Assembly (NCBI GenBank): GCA_015680685.1
Contig: MNCI01017754.1
Location: forward strand, 143,320 to 207,319
From: Gnetum montanum
Taxonomy: Eukaryota > Streptophyta > Gnetopsida > Gnetales > Gnetaceae
Reading direction: 5' to 3'
Length of the DNA: 64,000 nt
Position numbers and translations under genes: made by a program. Under the pieces are notes generated by a model that saw nothing but the letters and a program-made list of their open reading frames with translations, searched no databases and was not told the DNA's origin. The number at the start of each line of letters is the position of its first letter. Position 1 is the stretch's first letter. Positions 56,601 through 64,000 of this stretch are shown piece after piece.

Positions 56601-56989
56601 ATGCAGAGGATGAGGATGTTGGGGATGCCAAGCGACTAGCCATATTAGTTTTTGAGGGTTTGGGAGGATTGTTGGGTCAAAAAAAGATCATTTCGTGAAT
56701 CAATTATTTAAACTACTCGATGGAAAAGGCAGTTGTGAATGTACAACCATCGTAGCATTTCGTTGTTGTGGCTATGGAGGAATTCCTCCCTGCATGGATG
56801 GAGCAGGAGATAACTAGGTTGAGGGTAGAGGGATATGTGTAGATGGATGCAAAGGATGGTATGGATATGGGTTCTCTCCTTGAGTGGGTGGTAAATGTGT
56901 TCAATAGTACTCTGGAGGGTAATAGTGATGCTGAAATGAGGCATGACTTGTAGAACTTCTTAGAGAAATAGGTCATTAAACATAGTACC

Positions 56990-58997
56990 TATATGGATCT
57001 AGTTACCTATAAGGGTACTACTACCTTAGTAGTGGCATTCCCCATGATTCTAGTTGGTGCAATTGTTGGTATTGATCATATGGTTGTGGTGGAGCTTCAC
57101 TTAGGTAATAAGCTTGTTGTTACTAGTGGAACTACATTAGATTGCCTTGAAAATAAGGCAATCATCTGGGTGCATGCCTACGTGCTAATTAAGGAGTTAA
57201 TGCATACACCCTAGACTCTTGTAAGTGTGACACCATAAGGTAACACCCCTTTGGATGTTTATATTGATAGATGTCACAACCAAGATCATCACCAAAGTTG
57301 GTTTCCACAACTTCCTCTATGATAGAAGCTTTGCCCTTATCTTTCTGGTAGCAATGTTCAGCTTCTTTTCATCCCCTATGTTCACAATCACTATTCTATT
57401 CTTTAGATGCTTCAACAATCTTCATAGCAGTTTGGAACATCTCATCCAAAGAGTCCCATAATTTATCAACCTTTGTTGAAATATTAGAAATAGATTTTTG
57501 AATAGGCAAGATTTTCTTATTCATCACTTCATTGAGTGGTGACTCCTCCTTGTCACAAAATTGAACCTCCCTTTTCCTAATGTAAGGGTTCATATTATAC
57601 TCTTCTACACTTTCCCTTTTTTATAAATCACCTTCTTCTTTTGCTACCTACTCTATAAGCTTTTGGATTTGATGAGCTCTTAATTTAGACAATATCTCTT
57701 GGGCATAAATCCCATGAGTCCTTTTAGTTTCTACTCTAAGCCCATTTATGATGTGCTAGAGCTATTTCCTTTGATAATAATCATGACTAGGGAATTGGTG
57801 TATGAGTGAATAATATCTACCCATGGTGGCATCTAAGGGTTAATGTGTTACTTGTTTCTATCCTTGGATTTTCCTTCTTAAATTAGACACTTTTGAGTAC
57901 ATCTAGTATTTATCATTAAATAGTTCTAACATGGTACTCTATCAGCAAATGGATTTCAACTCTACAGATCGGTACTAGCTTTTGTCTTTCTTGATGAGTA
58001 TCCTAGGGAAAAGCTTTAGTTTCTACCAATCATTTTCAATGTTCTATAAGGCATAGGCATTGTGGAAATCTTGTAGATGTGTCTACAGATTAGAGTTCTA
58101 TCCCCCATCAAATCCTGGGATATTATTCATGTGTAAGCACTTAATCCTACTATCTTTCACATGCCTAGTTTGGATCTTCACTGCCTCTACAATGTTGAGC
58201 ATGCTTTGAGTTACTAATAGAGGTTCATCATCATCATTGTGTTGATGACACCGATGATGGTTTCTACCATGTCTATGCTCTTGATGGCCTTAATGGTCAT
58301 TGTTGTGTCATTGACTACCTTCATCACGATTATTTTGATGGTGGATTTTATGACAACTAACAAATAAAAAGGAATGTTCAGAATTAGATGAAGAGGATGA
58401 AGAGGAAGGTGGACTACCACCACCACCTCCTTGCTCATTACAACCACCATCCTTAGATCCCTTGCCATTTTTATGTTTACCCGAGTCCTTGCCTTGATTA
58501 TCACTTTTTCCAAAAGTTGGTTTATGAATAGTGGATCATAAGTTTAGGGTCACACCATCATCACTAATAACAAAGGATGGAGAATTTTCATATTGGGAAC
58601 ACTCAGGGGGGGGATCCACATTGTCATCTTGGTTTAGTAGGAATACTGGATTAGTGAAGTGTTTCCCCTTCATAAATTCGTAGTGCTCCTCTTGATGTCA
58701 ATCTCGCTTGTGTTGTGTTTCAGTGGGATGGTGGTCCCAAGTGTCATGATCATTCACAACGTATTCCTCTTTAAGATATAAGATGGCTGACTTCTTAAGG
58801 ATTTGTAATAGCATCCCAAGAATAAATCAGTTGAGGGGAAAGACAATGTTTCCCTTCATATCACACCATTGTAGCTATTCATCCTAATGTAGGATGAAAG
58901 TGAAGTTCGATACATACTCACCTGGATGAGTATATATCACTTTACACTCTTGTGGGATTGGTGGTTTAACATTTTCATGTGTGTGAGAAGAAGACAT
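56990..58997 (-). pseudogene. gag: RE6 gag
   Basis: ATG at 58997 (minus): MSSSHTHENVKPPIPQECKV, IYTHPGEYVSNFTFILH (58884-59078). Gly/Ser-rich linker, capsid-like domain with HMNNIPGFDGG and LDATMGRYYSLIHQFPSHDY. REVQFCDKEESPLNEVMNKK (57396-57593). The zinc-knuckle-like motif reads CDIYQYKHPKGC (second Cys changed to Tyr; about 57236-57282 reverse). The Pro/Tyr/His-rich linker 56600-56990 joins it to protease. Numerous stops. Confidence 0.84.
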
Positions 58998-59129
58998 TTT
59001 GCAAAAAATAAAATAATTAGTGTGCTTTTGTAATTGGATGTCATTGTGAAGTGATGTTGACCTTGGGTTCACCAACAATATTAATAATGTTCACTAATCC
59101 TAGATAGCACAAATTTCAACAAACAAAGT

Positions 59130-59147
59130 CCCCAGTAACGATGCCAA
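59130..59147 (-). promoter_or_regulatory. RE6 right primer-binding site
   Basis: Minus strand TTGGCATCGTTACTGGGG follows the right LTR. This is the ordinary tRNA-Asp-type site leading into gag. Confidence 0.78.
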
Positions 59148-60131
59148 TGATGAGTGGCGAGGTACCCCTATGCCCAACCATATGAATCACAAAGTATTCA
59201 CATGCAATCAAATAGAATTTCATGGACTTTATAGTTTCTAGTGCACTAGTCTTCTAGGTAGTGAACCTTGCCCTAAGGTCATTCATTGTCTTGCCAATTA
59301 TACTTGTGAAGTACAAAGGTATGGTTAAGTGAAATCAAGGCATATGATTTTTATCATTTTATATTTTATGATCTTTGGTGCTTTGAAGAGAGAGATAAAG
59401 TAATTTAATGACTAATCTAAATTAACTAACTAATTGATCTCTGATTGGTCCTAACATAAGCATCTGGCCCCACTTTCCATACATGTCTTGAACCCATGTA
59501 TCCATTGATAGGTTACCAAGCGCTATGCTACTAGTCATACCAAGCAATAACACTACTGGGATTACCAAGTGAATACAATTTACGTTTGAAGAAATCGTAC
59601 TTATCTAATTAATCTGTCTAGCTTATCTTGTTTAATTACCTCATTAGCTTAATTACTAGAAAACATTGAATAAAAAAGTGAAAACATCAAATGAATGAAT
59701 AAATATCTAAACTATCTAGAATGTTGTAAGGTTCATCAAGAAGCGTGTCTTTATTATTACACACACTGTCATGCTCAGGTACAATAGTGCTCAAATAAAG
59801 ATCCATACACTTAATGACTCCTACTACCAACACTTGGAAGAAATATTCTAACTTTCAAATGAACAAACTATAAGAGCTCTACTACTCCTATCAATCTAAT
59901 GCCATAAATGTGGCTAGTGAACACATATTTATAGGCCAAGATAGACCCTTGCGTTGACAGGGCCACATCGATGCAATAGATTCCATTGATGGGGCCTAGT
60001 CGATGGGGCCTAGTTGATGCAAAAAACTACGTTGATGGGGCCTAGTTAATCAGGCCCATTTAATGCAATAGACTACATTGATGAGGCCTAGTCAATAGGG
60101 CCTAATCAACTCAACAAATTGTATCTCATCT
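59148..60131 (-). repeat. RE6 right LTR, minus orientation
   Basis: Plus strand TGATGAGTGG to GTATCTCATCT, 984 bp. In element sense U3 begins AGATGAGATACAATT and has about 70 bp more of the CTAGGCCCCATCAA-type motif than the left LTR. R and U5 match the left LTR in reverse. Confidence 0.92.
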
Positions 60132-61120
60132 ATTATGTAATAATCATTCAGAAGGATACTTGTGAAATTTATGATCCTTCAAGAGGAGCTATTGCAATTG
60201 TTCAAATGAGCTCCAACAGATTATTTCTATTGAGGATTGAAAGTGCTCAATCTTTCTTTAAGGTTGAAGTAAAATACCCAACATGGCTTTGGAATTTTTG
60301 CTATGGAACTTGAATTTTGGAGGATTAAAGACTTTGCAATAGAAAAATATGGTGACTAGTCTTCTTCAAATTACAATTCCTTTCAGAGTTTGTGAAGAAT
60401 GTGTTGTTGGTGAACAAAATTATTTTCAATTCTTTCAAGGAAAATCATAGAGAGCAAAGAATGTCCTTGAGCTGGTTCACTTTGAGATTTGGAGGCCAAA
60501 AAAACCATCTTGAAATGAAGGTAAGATGTACTTGATCACCTTCATTGATGATTATACTTGAAAAAGTTGGGTTTATTTTTTGTAGGAGAAGTCTAAATAT
60601 TTTAATGCATTTAAAAGCTTCAAGGCATGTGTTGAGAACGAGTCTAGAAAGATCATTAAGGCTCTTCATACAGATTTTGGAGGAGAATATTGTGCAAAAG
60701 AGTTTGATGTTTTTTGTGAGAATCATGGCATTCAGAGAGAGCTCATAACCCCCTATACACCACAACAAAATGGTGTATTGGAGAGGAAAAATAGAACCAT
60801 CCTCAATATGATGAGAAGCCTCTTAGCAACAGGAAGTATTCCAAAGAGTTTCTGGTTGTAGGCTGTGAACTGGAGCAACCATATTTTGAATAGAAGTCCC
60901 ACCTTTGCTATTCAAAACATGACATCAGAAGAGGCTTGGAGTGGGAGGAAGTTAGTAGTGGATCACTTCAAAATATTTTGTTGCATTTCCTACACACATA
61001 TCCCCAATGAGAAGAGGAAGAAGCTGGAGGATAAGAGTGAGAAATGTATCTTTCTTGGCATAAGTGAAGCATCCAAAGAATATAAATTGTATATCCTCTT
61101 ACCAAGAAGATTGTGACTAG
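60132..61120 (+). pseudogene. pol: CP1 integrase region, resumed after RE6
   Basis: Starts at the right ATTAT duplication. DTCEIYDPSRGAIAIVQMSS is the GAG-pre-integrase domain. After a frame shift (about 60320) come CEECVVGEQ, LITFIDDYT (first Asp), KALHTDFGGEY (second Asp) and ITPYTPQQNGVLERKNRTIL with the catalytic Glu. Then HILNRSPTFAIQNMTSEEAW and KSEKCIFLGISEASKEYKLY (60865-61116 open). The catalytic residues are present, but stops and the frame shift inactivate it. Confidence 0.9.
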
Positions 61121-62970
61121 TAGAGATGTCATCTTTGATGAAGAGAGAACTTGGAATTAGAATGGGTAGTAGCCTACTTCAATTTTTTTTTATAGTGAAA
61201 TTGTAGAATCTGCAACATGTGAAACTATAGAACCTAGAACTACAGACTTTGAAGAACCAAGAACTATGGAGGCTAAAATCCCAAAAGTCATGGAGGTTGA
61301 AGCATCAAGAACTATCGAGGCTGATACTTCACCAACGTTAGCAATAGCTAAATCTCAATGTATTTGAAAAGGACCTTATGGATAATGGATTGTGAGGTAA
61401 CTGGGATTGAACAATTTGATGACCCAATCATCCACTTTGCTTTGTTTGCAAATTGTGATCCCACAACTTTTGAAAGTGCTATTAAAGAATCAAAATGGAG
61501 AAAATTAATGGAGGATGAAATTGAAGCCATTGATAGAAATGTTACTTGGGAGCTAGTTGATCTTCTAAAAGGGCACAAACCATTCGTGTGAAGTGGGTAT
61601 TCAAAGCAAAACTAAAGAAGAATAGTCAAGTTAACAAGTATAATGTGTGATTGGTGGCTAAGGAATACAAGTAAGAATATGGGATTGCTTATAAATAAGT
61701 CTTTGCTCTTGTTACAAGGCATGATACAATCAAATTGGTGATTGCATTGGTAGCACAAAATTCATGGCCTATCTTCCAAATGGATGTCAAGTTTGCATTC
61801 TTGCATGGAGACTTGGAGGAATAGGTATTTATTGATTAGCCCCCTATTTTGGTGAAGCTTGGTAGTGAGCACAAGGTCTATTATTTAAAAAAGGCTTTTT
61901 ATGGACTAAAAAATGCTCCAAGATCTTGGTATAGTCATATAAATACCTATTTTTCTAAGGAGGGATTTAAAAAATGTCCATATGAGCATATACTTTTTAC
62001 AAAGATTGATGGAGGAAAGGTTCTCATTGTATGTTTATATGTTGATCTTATTTTTGTTGGGAATGATAGTGATTTGTTTAAAAAATTTAATAAGTCAATG
62101 ATGGATGAGTTTGAAATAACTGATCTTGGAAAAATGCATTACTATCTTGGCATGAAAATAGTACAATCCCTTGTTGGAATATTTATTTCTCAAAATAAGT
62201 ATGTGAGAAAAATTTTGGAGAGGTTTAAGATGAAGGATTCCAATCCTATAAGCACTCCAATTGAGATTGGCTTGAGGATAAACAAAGATCCTAAAGGAAG
62301 CAAGGTGGAGGCTACACTTTCCAAGCAAATTGTTAGGAGTCTAATGTATTTGATTGCAACCAGACCTAATATAATGCATGCTATGAGTCGTAGTAGTAGA
62401 TACATGAAGTCTCTAAAGAAGATGCATTTGTTGATTGCTAAAAGAATAATTTGTTACTTGCAAGGGACTAAAGATTTTTGGTACTTTTATAAGAAAGGTG
62501 AGAAATCTAATTTTGTCAGATTTACTAATAGTGATTATGTAGGAAATGAAGATGATAGGTAGAGAATTTCAGGATATGTTTTTATGATGGGCACAGGGGC
62601 TGTTTCATGGTCATCCAAAAAGTAATCAATTATCCTAGTTTTAACTATAGAGGCTGAATTTGTTGCTACAACATCTTGTGCTTTCCAAGCTATTTGGCTG
62701 AGAAAAATTCTTAATGAGCTATATTTCAAGCAAGAGGGAGCTACTACAATTTTTTCTGGCAATAATTTTGCCATAAAGTTATCCAAAAATATTATGCTAC
62801 ATGGAAGAAGCAAGCATATTGATGTGAGATTTCACTTCTTGCTTGACTTTATTAAATGGTGGTATTATTGATTTGGTGTTCTATAAGAGCAAAGATCAAC
62901 TTGTTGATATTCTAACCAAATCCCTCATTCCAGAGGCTGAGAAAGCAGCTTGGAGTTTGCACATTGAATG
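61121..62970 (+). pseudogene. pol: CP1 reverse transcriptase and RNase H
   Basis: An acidic linker with repeated EPRT/MEA motifs (61200-61340), then ESKWRKLMEDEIEAIDRNVT (61358-61591). A 238-codon open stretch (61849-62562) has YYLKKAFYGLKNAPRSWYSH, then the catalytic box LYVDLIFVGND, where the normal YVDD has lost one Asp codon. MHYYLGMKIVQS and SKQIVRSLMYLIATRPNIMH follow. RNase H reads SGYVFMMGTGAVSWSSKK, IEAEFVATTSCAFQAIWL and SKHIDVRFHFL, ending near 62970. Frame shifts at about 61590 and 62860. Confidence 0.92.
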
Positions 62971-63016
62971 ATTCTTGTTAAACTGATAGTTTGCAAACTT
63001 TTAGTTTACAAGAGGA

Positions 63017-63407
63017 TGTTAAATGTATTTAATTGTTAAACATGTTTTTTTTTATCCTTGTATTTAGGAATTATCCTTAGGGATTTGGTTGCTATTTCCA
63101 TTATAGAAGTTGAATGGCTGGTCGTTACAGAAGTTAAAAGATTTTCCATTACAGAAGTTTAAGGGTTGATCGTTACAAAAGTTGAAGGGTCAGTTGTTAC
63201 AGAAGTTGAAGGGTTGGCCATTATAGAAGTTGAAGGGTCAACCATTATAGAAGTTGCTATTTTTCATTTATGTAATTTTTCCTATTTAAAGGCCATGATC
63301 AGTTGAATAAAAATGTGAAATTCAGTTACCTCTATTTGCCCTTGTTTTTTTCTATTTTGTTTGTTTTTTCATCTAAGGCTAGCAATGCACAACCTCAGAG
63401 GTTGACA
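63017..63407 (+). repeat. CP1 3' LTR
   Basis: 391 bp, preceded by a weak purine tract (ACAAGAGGA). Six full 24-bp GAAGTTGAAGGGTCAGTT-type units at 63106-63249, one more than in the 5' LTR. Confidence 0.92.
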
Positions 63408-63412
63408 TCTAA

Positions 63413-63664
63413 GACACCCAATTTTGTTCTTCTTAATGATGTCTATGAGTCATTGGTTGTTGATATTTTATCATAATATGTGTACATTCAAAATTTGAGG
63501 TACTTGCCTCGTAATCAAAGTTTTTTTCATAATTAAATGGTATGAAAAAGCATGACATCCAACTCCTTCATGCCAAAGATTATTCTCATTTTTTACTTGT
63601 TCAATTAGTCAATACTTCAATGATGTAGCAAGCTCTAGATATAGGGTATTTTATACATAAGCAT
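63413..63664. repeat. Unassigned dispersed segment, copy 2
   Basis: Matches 18711-18840 and, beyond the LINE, 24590-24720. Ends at TACATAAGCAT, where RE7 inserted; in copy 1 the same TACATAAGCAT continues into TGTATTATT. Confidence 0.6.
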
Positions 63665-64000
63665 TGATGAGAGCGTTTACTTTAGAGTGGCAGTTTCTCT
63701 AAAATTAGAGTGGTAATTTTTCTCTAAAATTAGAGTGGTGGTTTCTCTAAAATTAGAGTGGCAGTTTTTCTCTAAAATTAGAGTGGCAAATTTTCTAATT
63801 ATTAGAGTAGTTGATCCCAAGCCTATAAATACAGTGCCCAGGCACACAATTTGGGGAGAAGTCTTGGAAGGAAGTCTTTCAAGGGAAGTCTTTTAGAATT
63901 CTTTTAGGAGTCAAGTAGCGAAACTTTTGTAGTTAGAGTATTTTGCAAGTGCCTGCAGCAAAAGATCTAAGTGTGGATGGATCTTTATTTGAGCATTGTG
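63665..64000 (+). mobile_element. RE7: 5' LTR of a further gypsy element, truncated by window end
   Basis: TGATGAGAGCG start with no polypurine tract before it, so a 5' LTR in plus orientation. TATA box GCCTATAAATACAG at 63821-63834. The following GTAGTTAGAGTATTTTGCAA, GTGCCTGCAGCA and ATCTTTATTTGAGCATTGTG match R/U5 of RE4 and RE6. U3 is unlike theirs. Left target half would be AGCAT. Confidence 0.85.
63684..63803 (+). repeat. RE7 U3 tandem array, alternating 23/25-bp units
   Basis: Five units of AGAGTGGCAGTTTCTCTAAA + ATT alternate between 23 and 25 bp through TT insertions. It replaces the GATGAGGCC-type array of the related LTRs. Confidence 0.85.

Larger units (their letters stand above)
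54440..60131. mobile_element. RE6: gypsy element with inverted LTRs around an antisense gag-protease-RT segment
   Basis: Left LTR (54440-55343) is in plus orientation, right LTR (59148-60131) in minus orientation; both present U3 outward. Each is followed inward by a primer site. Between them is one minus-strand unit: gag, protease and the first part of RT. No integrase, ORFX or polypurine tract. The flanks GTTAT and ATTAT in CP1 agree at 4 of 5 bases, and CP1 coding sequence runs straight across, so the whole arrangement looks like one insertion. The 11 bp GAGATACAATT near the left end and AATTGTATCTC near the right are exact inverted copies. Confidence 0.88.
52753..63407 (+). mobile_element. 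CP1: Ty1/copia LTR retrotransposon, split by RE6
   Basis: LTRs 52753-53129 and 63017-63407 with TGTTAAAT...TTAACA/TTGACA ends, and perfect TCTAA duplications at 52748-52752 and 63408-63412. Polyprotein order gag, protease, integrase, RT, RNase H is diagnostic of copia. RE6 (54440-60131) interrupts it just after the protease. Without RE6 it is about 5.0 kb, a normal copia length. Confidence 0.95.

Noticed and set aside
54440-60131. RE6 as two ordinary elements in opposite orientation with a deletion between them
   Set aside because: Both outer boundaries are U3 starts at the same copia target duplication. Two independent insertions would not share one duplication. It remains the main alternative if the duplication is accidental.
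63684-63803. CRISPR-like appearance of regularly spaced repeats
   Set aside because: Units are contiguous with no unique spacers and lie in the U3 of an LTR in a plant genome. The 24-bp array in the CP1 LTRs was rejected for the same reason.

Overview
This window is intergenic DNA from a large, repeat-rich plant genome. I find no host gene. It is almost wholly a nested stack of decayed retrotransposons: seven Ty3/gypsy elements of one Athila/Tat-like lineage (called RE1-RE7 here), one Ty1/copia element (CP1) and one L1-type LINE. Plant origin rests on the element families, tRNA-Asp-type primer sites like those of Athila, the DUF4283-like LINE ORF1, and LTRs with plant-style TATA boxes. The species cannot be named. 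Every coding region carries stops and frameshifts, so nothing looks autonomous.

Layout. RE1 (+, 3' end only, 1-3018) sits in the 3' region of RE2 (-, 3019-18689). RE2 is also split in its integrase by RE3 (-, 5579-12625, target duplication CCTTG), which has lost reverse transcriptase, RNase H and most of integrase. Next come an unassigned A/T-rich segment and the LINE (-, 18846-24581). RE4 (+, 25900-52029) is split by RE5 (+, 33271-46245, target duplication CTTAT). CP1 (+, 52753-63407, target duplication TCTAA) is split by RE6 (54440-60131). RE7 (+) begins at 63665 and runs off the end.

The gypsy elements share one plan: LTR, tRNA-Asp-like primer site, gag with an unusually spaced CX2CX3HX3C motif, aspartic protease, reverse transcriptase, RNase H, integrase, a long 3' region, polypurine tract, LTR. 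RE4 and RE5 also carry a roughly 950-codon sense-strand ORF (ORFX) after integrase. Its N-terminal half resembles the 'putative plant transposon protein' domain and its C-terminal half is a long coiled coil. In both elements it is preceded by a block that mimics the element's own LTR U3 (short GATGAGGCC- or GCCCCATATAC-type motifs plus a TATA box) and by a probable 5' leader intron. ORFX therefore looks like an accessory gene with its own promoter.

The most unusual object is RE6. Its two LTRs are inverted, U3 ends outward, around a single antisense gag-protease-partial RT segment, and the whole is flanked by a near-perfect 5-bp target duplication in CP1. The left LTR and primer site join antisense RT sequence at a 7-8 nt match between the primer site and the RT gene. 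This suggests that one palindromic cDNA was made by mispriming during reverse transcription and then integrated.

Relative ages from nesting: RE2, LINE, RE4 and CP1 are older than RE1/RE3, RE5 and RE6 respectively. LTR pairs are visibly diverged, and many stops look like C-to-T decay of CAG/CAA or G-to-A decay of TGG, as expected of methylated, silenced repeats.
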